A stretch of DNA of 11,653 nucleotides from Methanobacteriota archaeon (GTDB lineage Archaea > Thermoplasmatota > Poseidoniia > MGIII > CG-Epi1). The position numbers were made by a program, and so were the translations under genes. Location of the stretch: NCBI GenBank assembly GCA_014240055.1, contig JAAZXP010000036.1, positions 1-11,653 on the forward strand. The letters are read 5' to 3'. Under the pieces are notes generated by a model. It ran no database searches, had not been told where the DNA came from, and was given only the letters and a program-made list of their open reading frames with translations. This document shows positions 1 to 6,278 of the stretch, one piece after another (the first letter of the stretch is position 1; each line of letters opens with the position of its first letter).

Positions 1-104
1 ATCTCTTTTTCGACAACTTTAGCCTCTGAAACTAACCCTTTTACTGTTGACAAAACACGAATTTGCGTAGTTCCGATTTTTATAGATTGAGATTTCATCG
101 ACAT
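1..104 (-). CDS. 5' end of an unidentified protein (runs off left edge)
   Basis: This is an open frame of 34 codons from ATG at 104 (a second in-frame ATG is at 98) with no stop before the window edge. The visible residues begin MSMKSQSIKIGTTQIRVLS and contain alternating hydrophobic stretches that look like a small beta-alpha start. I do not recognise the family from so short a piece. It lies 18 nt after the stop of the 39-codon zinc-finger gene, on the same strand as that gene and ubiX, so it is probably co-transcribed with them. I see no clear Shine-Dalgarno in front of either ATG. That a gene is present is likely; the exact start and the function are open. Confidence 0.5.
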   Translation of the reverse strand, partial: MSMKSQSIKIGTTQIRVLSTVKGLVSEAKVVEKE

Positions 105-122
105 TTGTGAAAGAATAGGGCA

Positions 123-242
123 CTAAAAACTAAGAGGTTTACATTTGTGATGTTCAAAACACCCTTTGCAAAGAACTTCTGAACACGGTTTACAATTATT
201 TGTTGCTAGACTACCACACTGTTTGCAGTTCCCTGCAATCAC
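123..242 (-). CDS. 39-residue Cys-rich zinc-finger protein
   Basis: This small gene starts with GTG at 242-240, which overlaps the ubiX stop (GTGA, 4-nt overlap), and ends in TAG at 125-123. An in-frame TGA lies immediately upstream, so GTG is the earliest possible start. A GGGAAGGT stretch inside the end of ubiX could serve as ribosome binding site. The product has seven cysteines and two histidines in 39 residues: C6-x2-C9, C17-x2-C20, C25-x2-C28, then H31, H32 and C34. The spacing is like a cross-brace or treble-clef finger of the HIT or B-box type, which binds two zinc ions and usually mediates protein contacts. Such regular CxxC pairs are unlikely by chance in AT-rich DNA. Overlap with ubiX implies translational coupling; the partner and role are unknown. 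The family assignment is by eye only. Confidence 0.72.
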   Translation of the reverse strand: MIAGNCKQCGSLATNNCKPCSEVLCKGCFEHHKCKPLSF

Positions 243-805
243 TCACTACCTTCCCAACGTGAGAAAATATCTGAATCATAACCTAACAAATCTAAAACTC
301 GTCCAACAATAAAATTAATATTATCATCTAAAGTTTTAGGTTTATTGTAAAATGCTGGAGATGCTGGTGCAATAATTGCTCCTGCATTGGATAATTTAGC
401 CATATTATCTATGTAAATCGAACTCAATGGCGTTTCACGAGGTACTAAAATCAATTGACGTTTTTCCTTAAGCATAACTAATGCCGCTCTTGTTACTAAA
501 TTATCTGAAATTCCAGCAGCTAATTTACCTAAAGTTGTTCCTGAGCATGGAACAATTGCCATTGCTTTGGCCTTAAACGATCCTGAAGCGATACTTGCTG
601 CAAGATTTCCATTTTCATGAACTACATCTGCTAAAGCTAAGACTTCTTTCCATGAACGGCCATCGCCTTCGTGCTTGTTTACTAATTCTGCAGAGGGACT
701 GCAAGTTAAATGTACTTCAACATCAAACTCTTTGAGTATCTCTAAAAGACGAACTCCGTAAGGAATCCCTGATGCTCCAGTAATACCTACTACTACGCGA
801 TCCAT
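239..805 (-). CDS. ubiX: UbiX flavin prenyltransferase (prenyl-FMN synthase)
   Basis: UbiX-family enzymes attach a dimethylallyl group to FMN, making the prenylated FMN cofactor used by UbiD-type decarboxylases; they act in the cytosol. The 188-residue chain has the usual family length. It shows the N-terminal flavin-binding ITGASG motif (residues 8-13) followed by YGVRLLE, the PCSGTTL segment (86-92; UbiX usually has PCSxKTL), an ISDNLVTRA helix, the VPRETPLS loop (121-128), and AFYNKP (151-156) before the closing GRVLDLLG helix. ATG at 805 has a TATA box about 26 bp upstream, so the mRNA is probably leaderless and the gene has its own promoter. The 39-residue zinc-finger gene overlaps its stop. 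The UbiD-family gene at 2822-4099, across the divergent promoter, is the obvious consumer of its product. Family call is firm; the pairing is inferred from context. Confidence 0.95.
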   Translation of the reverse strand: MDRVVVGITGASGIPYGVRLLEILKEFDVEVHLTCSPSAELVNKHEGDGRSWKEVLALADVVHENGNLAASIASGSFKAKAMAIVPCSGTTLGKLAAGISDNLVTRAALVMLKEKRQLILVPRETPLSSIYIDNMAKLSNAGAIIAPASPAFYNKPKTLDDNINFIVGRVLDLLGYDSDIFSRWEGSE

Positions 806-827
806 ACACTAATGCAAACTTCGGAGT

Positions 828-840
828 CTTATAACTTTTG
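828..840 (-). promoter_or_regulatory. TATA box and BRE of ubiX, leaderless geometry
   Basis: On the minus strand the sequence reads CAAAAGTTATAAG. The TTATAAG core is centred about 26 bp before the ubiX ATG, which would place transcription start at or within a few bases of the start codon. The A-rich bases before it could serve as BRE. No Shine-Dalgarno lies between. The promoter sits in the 39-nt gap after the upstream membrane-protein gene. Confidence 0.55.
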
Positions 841-844
841 TTTT

Positions 845-1810
845 CTATGCAGTCCCATCACGCCAGGCTTTGTTTTCTGCAGTTTCATTAGCCCAACCCG
901 ATTTTGATTCCCATGGTAAAGCCTCTTCAAATCTAGAACCATTACCATTCAAATTTGGCATTTTACCAGTTTTAGCAAATTCATATAGAGCAGCTACAAC
1001 GACTACTTCTGCAGTATTAGCCCATAAAATCAAACCTCCAATTAATAATACTCCAACAATTATTCCAGCTTCTGGAGATATCATATAAATTAATAAACTT
1101 ATACCAAGTGAAATTACAATGCCAATCACCGTAATGAGACCAATTCCTAAACCACTTGTTACATTTTCACCCCAAGTCTTTCCAAATAAAGCTCGACCAT
1201 CCCTCAAACCTTCTCTCACTCCTTTCTTTTCAAGGACAATCATTGGAATAATAAAGAATGTGTACATCCACCATGCTACTTCAACAAGGAATAACATAAT
1301 CATAGCTATCATTTTCATAGCTGGATGTCCTTTAGAATTCTTTTGTACCGAATCTCTAGCAATTCTTAGAAGAAGACCTACAGTTCCTGCAATAATACCC
1401 CATAAAATTATTATATGAATTCTACTAAAAGCAGCTCGAATACCAGTCATAATTGTCGGATCTCCACCAGTTAATCTTTCATGTGCACTAGCAATTATAG
1501 CCGTATTCCAAAAAACAACAATGATACTGCCAATCATATATGTCACGAAAATCCAAGCCATGTAAGCATCCGTCATTTCACCACCAATTGATTCACCTGT
1601 TTGAGGATCTGTTTTTTCATTAGTAAAAGCCCAGTGGTTTTCGGTCGTTTGGTCAGCTTCGTATACTGGATATGATGCCGCACCTATAGTCGCAAATACC
1701 ATTAAAGCTGATAAAAACGTATAAAGCAAAAGTTCTGGATCGGCCTTAACTACTGAAAAACTAAGCTTGCTAAGCGTCCAACCACGGCCTATTGTATCGA
1801 AAAAACCCAT
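845..1810 (-). CDS. DUF6159-like polytopic membrane protein
   Basis: This is a 321-residue integral membrane protein of unknown function. About six hydrophobic segments are visible near residues 27-50, 83-110, 131-150, 163-192, 221-245 and 247-278, with a polar loop at about 51-82. The N-terminus (FDTIGRGWTLSK), a loop reading VLEKKGVREGLRDGRALF after the fourth hydrophobic segment, and the following KTWGENV match what I remember of the DUF6159 family, often found in archaea and bacteria without known role. The C-terminal 40 residues are polar and Trp-rich and probably cytosolic. The ATG at 1810 is about 25 bp from a TATA box, so a leaderless message is likely. It sits between the isoprenoid operon and ubiX, on the ubiX strand, 39 nt upstream of ubiX. 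A link to lipid or membrane metabolism is suggested only by position. Confidence 0.8.
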   Translation of the reverse strand: MGFFDTIGRGWTLSKLSFSVVKADPELLLYTFLSALMVFATIGAASYPVYEADQTTENHWAFTNEKTDPQTGESIGGEMTDAYMAWIFVTYMIGSIIVVFWNTAIIASAHERLTGGDPTIMTGIRAAFSRIHIIILWGIIAGTVGLLLRIARDSVQKNSKGHPAMKMIAMIMLFLVEVAWWMYTFFIIPMIVLEKKGVREGLRDGRALFGKTWGENVTSGLGIGLITVIGIVISLGISLLIYMISPEAGIIVGVLLIGGLILWANTAEVVVVAALYEFAKTGKMPNLNGNGSRFEEALPWESKSGWANETAENKAWRDGTA

Positions 1811-1830
1811 AAAGTTTCAAAGAATACCAG

Positions 1831-1838
1831 ATATATAC
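1831..1838 (-). promoter_or_regulatory. TATA box of the DUF6159-like gene
   Basis: The minus strand reads GTATATAT, preceded by an A-rich GGAAAAAA element that could be a BRE. Its centre is about 25 bp from the ATG at 1810, so transcription should begin at or next to the start codon. It forms one half of an 88-bp divergent promoter region shared with the mevalonate kinase operon. Confidence 0.6.
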
Positions 1839-1870
1839 TTTTTTCCAAAAAAAGATTTCCACAGATAAGC

Positions 1871-1878
1871 GTATAAGT
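1871..1878 (+). promoter_or_regulatory. TATA box of the mevalonate operon
   Basis: GTATAAGT is centred about 25 bp before the mevalonate kinase ATG at 1899. The 20 bases before the ATG contain no Shine-Dalgarno (they end in TTTTCCAATACATC), which agrees with a leaderless operon mRNA. The other half of the intergenic region carries the promoter of the opposite-strand gene, about 37 bp away. Confidence 0.6.
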
Positions 1879-1898
1879 GCATACTTTTCCAATACATC

Positions 1899-2825
1899 AT
1901 GGATAACCGCTTTACTGCACCTGGAAAAATAATTCTTTTTGGAGAACACGCAGTAGTTTATGGAAAACCTGCAATAGCAATTCCAGTATCTGGAATGAGG
2001 GCAAGTGCATGGAGTGAACCTAATGAAAAAGGATTGACCATAAATGCATTAGACCTTAATGAAAAATTTGATCTGAAGAACACTAGTAATCAATTCAGTA
2101 TCTTAGCTCAAACTATCTTATCACAAAATAAGCAAAATGAACCTAATTTAACTATAAATCTGTCTTCAAAACTCCCTCAAGGTTCTGGAATGGGGAGTAG
2201 TGCGGCAACTGCCACTGCAGTCTGCAAAGCACTATCCAACCACTTGGGTGTAGATCTTGATGCAAATCAAGTTTCAGAACTTGTTTTTAATGCTGAAAAA
2301 ATAGTACATGGAACGCCTAGTGGAATTGATAATACAGTCGTTGCCTATGAAATGCCAGTCTATTTTATTAAAGGAGAAAAACCAGTAACGTTCACACCAG
2401 GAAGACGGTTTTATCTAGTCATTGGAGATACAGGTATAGAAGCTTCAACCAAAGAAACTGTAAGTAATGTTAGAAAAGCTTGGGAAAAAGAACCCGGATT
2501 GATGGAAGGATATTTCAGTGAAATTGAGATAGTAACTGAAAAGGGAAAACTGGCAATTGAACAAGGAAAAACAGAATTAATTGGAGAAATCATGAGTAAG
2601 AATCATGAATTATTAAATTCTATTGGAGTAGGTCATAAGAAATTAGATGAACTTATTGATATTGCAAACAAGGCTGGAGCTGTAGGGGCAAAATTAACAG
2701 GCGGTGGAGGTGGGGGTAACATGGTTGCCTTAGCCAAAAATATAGATGATCAACAATACATACATGATAAAATAACGGAAGCCGGATATAGGGCCTATCA
2801 GACTTCATTTGGAGAGCAAAGATGA
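1899..2825 (+). CDS. mvk: Mevalonate kinase (GHMP family)
   Basis: This enzyme phosphorylates mevalonate with ATP to mevalonate 5-phosphate, the entry to archaeal isoprenoid lipid synthesis. The 308 residues carry all GHMP-kinase motifs: APGKIILFGEHAVVYG at 8-22 (motif 1), the glycine-rich LPQGSGMGSSAA at 92-103 (ATP loop), and KLTGGGGGGNM at 255-265 (motif 3). E133 and D144, in NAEKIVHGTPSGID, fall where the Mg-binding Glu and catalytic Asp of mevalonate kinases lie. Motif 1 and the HGTPSGID segment favour mevalonate 5-kinase over phosphomevalonate or mevalonate-3-kinases. It is the first gene of a four-gene operon; its TGA overlaps the next ATG by 4 nt (ATGA). The operon partners are the later steps of the archaeal mevalonate route, which supports the substrate assignment. 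Length is normal for archaeal members. Confidence 0.95.
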   Translation: MDNRFTAPGKIILFGEHAVVYGKPAIAIPVSGMRASAWSEPNEKGLTINALDLNEKFDLKNTSNQFSILAQTILSQNKQNEPNLTINLSSKLPQGSGMGSSAATATAVCKALSNHLGVDLDANQVSELVFNAEKIVHGTPSGIDNTVVAYEMPVYFIKGEKPVTFTPGRRFYLVIGDTGIEASTKETVSNVRKAWEKEPGLMEGYFSEIEIVTEKGKLAIEQGKTELIGEIMSKNHELLNSIGVGHKKLDELIDIANKAGAVGAKLTGGGGGGNMVALAKNIDDQQYIHDKITEAGYRAYQTSFGEQR

Positions 2826-4099
2826 ACCTCAAAGAATTTGTAGATTTATTAGAACAGAAAGGTAAACTAAAAAGAGTTACAAAAGAAGTAGATCCTGTTT
2901 ATGAAGTTGCTGCACTAATGGATGAAGCTGGCGACACTCCCTTATATTTAGAAAATGTGAAGGGTAGCGTATTACCTTGTATCACAAATATTTGCTCAAG
3001 CCGAGAATTAGTGGCTCTAGCTCTAGAATGTGCACCCAACGATATTATATCGAAGATATCTAATGCAATTAATAATCTCAAAGAGCCTATAACTAAAGAA
3101 GTTAAACAGTACAAAGAAATTGAACCTTCTCTAGACAATTTACCTATTCTAACACATCAAACAACTGATGGTGGACCATACATTGCCTCAGCGATGGCTG
3201 TAGCCCATGATCCTGAATTTGGTAGAAATATTTCATTCCATAGGGCGATGAAAATAGATAGTAACCATATGGTTATGAGAATTCTAGATAGGCATCTTAA
3301 GGAATACATGGATAGAGGCCTCAAAGAATTTGCTTATTGTAACGGAGTTTCAGTCCCAGTGTTGTTAGGTTCTGCAACTTCATTTGAAATTGAAAGCGAC
3401 GAGATGGCTGTAGCCAATGCCTTAGCAGAATCACCAATTATTGAAGTTGGAGGACATATGGTTCCAGAATCTGAAGTTGTTATGATTTGTGAATTTACAG
3501 GTGATTTACATGACGAAGGTTCTTTCTTAGATTTAACAGAAACTCCTGATATTGTCCGTAAGGGACCAGTCATTGAAATTAAGAAAATATTTGTAAGAGA
3601 TGATTCCATATTTCATGCATTACTACCAAGTGGGCCTGAACACAAAGTTCTCATGGGAATGCCAAGAGAGCCAACCATCTATAATGCAGTCAATAAAGTA
3701 GTGGATTGTCATGATGTGTTTATGACTCACGGAGGCGGTTCTTGGCTTCATGGAGTAGTTGCAATCAATAAAATGAAGGAAGACGACGGAATGAAAGCAA
3801 TCGAAGCTGCTTTTGCAGGGCATGCATCTATGAAACATGTATGGATCGTTGATTCGGATATAGATATTACTAATCCACAATCTGTCGAATGGGCTATGGC
3901 TACACGTTTTCAAGGAAATAAAGGCCTTGTAGTAAAAACAGGAGTAAAAGGTTCATCATTAGATCCAAGCTCGAATCCAGAAACGAGAGAGACTGTAAAA
4001 GTAGGATTCGACTGTACCATTTCTCTTGATCGCAACAAATCTGATTTCACTAAGCCTAAACCAGGAATGAAAGTTAAATTGGAAGACTATTTAGATTAA
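2822..4099 (+). CDS. UbiD-family decarboxylase, likely anhydromevalonate phosphate decarboxylase
   Basis: This is probably the prenyl-FMN-dependent decarboxylase that turns trans-anhydromevalonate 5-phosphate into isopentenyl phosphate. The 425 residues follow UbiD order. GRNISFHR (134-141) supplies the Asn ligand N136 and catalytic R141. H158 and E224 (in MICEFTG) fit the other metal/prenyl-FMN ligands. EGSFLD (232-237) gives E232 and D237 at the Glu and Glu/Asp positions of the E-R-E network. IVDSDIDITNPQSVEWAMATR (342-362) is the conserved C-terminal segment. The chain is shorter than E. coli UbiD (about 497), as is usual for the archaeal group, and the loop after the catalytic Glu (LTETPD rather than HTGYY) has diverged, suggesting a non-aromatic substrate. 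It overlaps mevalonate kinase by 4 nt and the aconitase-X gene by 1 nt. The UbiD family is certain; the substrate is inferred from the operon. Confidence 0.9.
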   Translation: MNLKEFVDLLEQKGKLKRVTKEVDPVYEVAALMDEAGDTPLYLENVKGSVLPCITNICSSRELVALALECAPNDIISKISNAINNLKEPITKEVKQYKEIEPSLDNLPILTHQTTDGGPYIASAMAVAHDPEFGRNISFHRAMKIDSNHMVMRILDRHLKEYMDRGLKEFAYCNGVSVPVLLGSATSFEIESDEMAVANALAESPIIEVGGHMVPESEVVMICEFTGDLHDEGSFLDLTETPDIVRKGPVIEIKKIFVRDDSIFHALLPSGPEHKVLMGMPREPTIYNAVNKVVDCHDVFMTHGGGSWLHGVVAINKMKEDDGMKAIEAAFAGHASMKHVWIVDSDIDITNPQSVEWAMATRFQGNKGLVVKTGVKGSSLDPSSNPETRETVKVGFDCTISLDRNKSDFTKPKPGMKVKLEDYLD

Positions 4100-5811
4100 T
4101 GAAATTAACACCTGAGCAAGAACAAATTCTTGAGGGAAAAGAAGGAACTACAAAGCAAAAAGCTATTCGACTTTTAATTGATTTAGGAGAGGCCGCAGGT
4201 TCTGAAAAATTGGTGCCTGTTGTTTCAGCTCACGTCTCAGGAGTTTCACCTTTAACTGGCGGTGAAGGTTTAATTCAATTTTTAAAGGATTTAACTGCAG
4301 ATGGGAAATCAGAAACTGCCGTTGAAACTACATTAAACTCAGCCGGTTGCGATAGAACCAAATTTGAAGAAATGGATATACCAGTAAAAGATTACGTAGA
4401 AAATCAGCAAATTATATTAGATGCATATGAGAATCTAGGAATAAATTTATCTTTATCTTGTACTCCTTATGACAATCTTACTGTTGAAGGAAATGCCTCA
4501 TGGGCTGAATCGAATGCTGTCTGTTTTGCTAATTCATATACTAAACTAAGAACAAATCGAGAATCTGGTTTATCTGCGATTGCAACTGCAATATGTGGAT
4601 TCACTCCAGAATACGGTCTCTTATTCGATGAAAACCGTATTCCAAATCTGAAAGTAACTGTGGATTGTGAATTAAATGAACCTGTAGATTATTCCATTCT
4701 AGGAGACTGGATAGGCAAGCAAATACAACCAAAATGGAAAATTGAATATGGACCTATTCCTTTGATACTTGGAATTAAATCATTAAATTCTGAATGTCGG
4801 AAAGCCTTGACTGCTGCTGCTGCAAACTACGGAAGTCCTATGCTATTCGTAGATGGTTTTACAGAAAAACCTAAAAATATGATTTTAAATGCTGAACTCA
4901 TATTTACTAAATCCGATTTAGAAAAAAGATATTCAGAGTTAGCACCTAAAGAAACTGTAGATTTAATCACAATTGGATGCCCTCAAGCTTCCTATGAAGA
5001 AGTAGAAAGAACAGCTGAATTACTCAATGGAAAACAAATGCCTAAGGGCCGTTTATGGCTATTTACTTCATCAGATAATTTTGATAAAGCTAACCAAAAG
5101 GGATACATCAAGATGGTCGAGAATGCAGGTGGTCTTGTCCTACGGGAAACATGTCCTGAAGTCGTTCATTATAACCATTCGAAAGTTAAACATATCTTAA
5201 CAAATTCTATGAAAGCTGAACACTATTTGAAATCAGGCCTTAATTCAATTAATACATCAGTCATGAAATTATCGGATTGTGTCGAACACGCTATTAATCC
5301 AAAATTAGTAACTAAAAAACAAATAGCATCCAAGAATGCGAAAATAGCAAAACACTTGGTATCTGAAAAAACCAAACAAATAGGCAATCTTACGATTAAT
5401 GGAAAAGGATTGAAATCTCAAAACGAATGGAATATAGAGGGAGAAGCACTGGTTACAGATGTACCCATTACATTTTTAGGATTTGTTAATAGAAATACTG
5501 GAGTAATAGAAGAAGAAGGACATCCACTAAATGGCCAATCCATGGCTAATAAGATTTTGATATTTCCTAAAGGAAGTGGATCTACTGTTGCTCCGTATGT
5601 ACTTTTAGGACTTTTTTACAACGGAAATGGCCCTATTGCAATAATTAATACAGATTTAGATCAGCAAACTATTCCTGCATGCAGTCTTCTTGGAATACCA
5701 TACGCACATTCTTTTGATGATAACCCTTGTCAAACTGTCAATAATGGAGAAAAAATAAAACTTAAATTAGAAAATGGAGAAGTTAAGCTGGAAGCTTTAA
5801 ATAGAAAATAA
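4099..5811 (+). CDS. Fused aconitase-X enzyme, likely phosphomevalonate dehydratase (large + small subunit)
   Basis: This protein probably dehydrates mevalonate 5-phosphate to trans-anhydromevalonate 5-phosphate. Residues 1 to about 400 match the aconitase-X large subunit: LTPEQEQILEG at the start, SAHVSGVSPLTGGE (43-56), CTPY (121-124), RTNRESG (151-157), TPEYGL (169-174), GCPQASYEEV (293-302) and ETCPEV (350-355). C121, C294 and C352 are the likely iron-sulfur ligands. After a Lys-rich linker (about 401-428), residues 430-570 match the small, swivelling subunit: GEALVTDVPITFLG, the Ser-rich KGSGSTVAPYV loop (491-501) and GPIAIIN. In Aeropyrum pernix these subunits are separate proteins; here one 570-residue chain holds both, large first. 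Aconitase X can also be a cis-3-hydroxyproline dehydratase, but the tight operon with mevalonate kinase and a UbiD enzyme (1-nt overlaps, TAATG) favours the mevalonate role. Confidence 0.9.
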   Translation: MKLTPEQEQILEGKEGTTKQKAIRLLIDLGEAAGSEKLVPVVSAHVSGVSPLTGGEGLIQFLKDLTADGKSETAVETTLNSAGCDRTKFEEMDIPVKDYVENQQIILDAYENLGINLSLSCTPYDNLTVEGNASWAESNAVCFANSYTKLRTNRESGLSAIATAICGFTPEYGLLFDENRIPNLKVTVDCELNEPVDYSILGDWIGKQIQPKWKIEYGPIPLILGIKSLNSECRKALTAAAANYGSPMLFVDGFTEKPKNMILNAELIFTKSDLEKRYSELAPKETVDLITIGCPQASYEEVERTAELLNGKQMPKGRLWLFTSSDNFDKANQKGYIKMVENAGGLVLRETCPEVVHYNHSKVKHILTNSMKAEHYLKSGLNSINTSVMKLSDCVEHAINPKLVTKKQIASKNAKIAKHLVSEKTKQIGNLTINGKGLKSQNEWNIEGEALVTDVPITFLGFVNRNTGVIEEEGHPLNGQSMANKILIFPKGSGSTVAPYVLLGLFYNGNGPIAIINTDLDQQTIPACSLLGIPYAHSFDDNPCQTVNNGEKIKLKLENGEVKLEALNRK

Positions 5812-6278
5812 TGGAAATTTATCTTATTGTTATCGGATTAATTATTGCCTCTATAATTGGATACTTCATTATGATTAATGTCATATATTTTTTAGCACCA
5901 ACAAAAATAATGGAACATTTTCCAAAAAAATGCCCACTCCCCACAAAATGTACTAGAGTAGCAGATACGAATACCCGTGGCTACGGATTAAAATCAATTA
6001 CATTAAAAAACAAGGTATCTGAAACACAAAAAAAGATTATAGATCTCATAAAAAATAAAACAAATATGAATATTGTAAATGAAAAAGAAGGATTTATTCA
6101 TAGTGTAGCTATTACGCCTTTTTTTAGATTTTATGATGATATTACTATAAAAATATTTGAAGATGAAGGAAATACAAATGTATGGCTTCAAAGCCAATCA
6201 AGATTAGGAATTCATGATTTATACGTTAACGAAAAACGTATACAGGATTTACATAAAAAAATAATGAAACTCGAATAG
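5811..6278 (+). CDS. Membrane-anchored DUF1499 protein
   Basis: The 155 residues begin with one hydrophobic segment (about 4-28), which should anchor the protein in the membrane. The remainder fits DUF1499: a CPLPTKC segment (41-47) in place of the family's usual CPxSPNCV, a helix at about 69-83, FFRFYDDITIKI (104-115) and the signature QSQSRLGIHDLYVNEKRI (127-144). DUF1499 proteins are widespread and have no firmly known activity. The start codon shares a base with the stop of the aconitase-X gene (TAATG), so it is the last member of the mevalonate operon and should be made in step with it. That suggests, but does not show, a role linked to isoprenoid or membrane lipid metabolism. A T-rich tract directly after the stop probably ends the transcript. 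Confidence 0.82.
   Translation: MEIYLIVIGLIIASIIGYFIMINVIYFLAPTKIMEHFPKKCPLPTKCTRVADTNTRGYGLKSITLKNKVSETQKKIIDLIKNKTNMNIVNEKEGFIHSVAITPFFRFYDDITIKIFEDEGNTNVWLQSQSRLGIHDLYVNEKRIQDLHKKIMKLE
6255..6261 (-). terminator. Oligo-U terminator of the acyltransferase transcript
   Basis: On the minus strand seven T residues follow about 18 nt after the acyltransferase stop codon. Archaeal polymerase stops at such U-tracts without needing a hairpin. The tract lies inside the last codons of the opposite-strand DUF1499 gene. Confidence 0.4.

Noticed and set aside
1..242. CRISPR array, IS element or phage traces at the left edge or elsewhere
   Set aside because: No spaced direct repeats, terminal inverted repeats, transposase or integrase reading was seen anywhere in the window.
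870..1418. Two open plus-strand frames opposite the DUF6159-like gene
   Set aside because: They mirror hydrophobic codons of the membrane protein and have no start signals or recognisable motifs.
1899..2825. Reading the GHMP kinase as mevalonate-3-kinase or phosphomevalonate kinase
   Set aside because: FGEHAVVYG and HGTPSGID with the E133/D144 pair are the mevalonate 5-kinase pattern, and the downstream genes need mevalonate 5-phosphate.
2822..4099. UbiD as ubiquinone or aromatic-acid decarboxylase
   Set aside because: There are no quinone or aromatic genes nearby, the active-site loop differs from E. coli UbiD, and it overlaps mevalonate-pathway genes.
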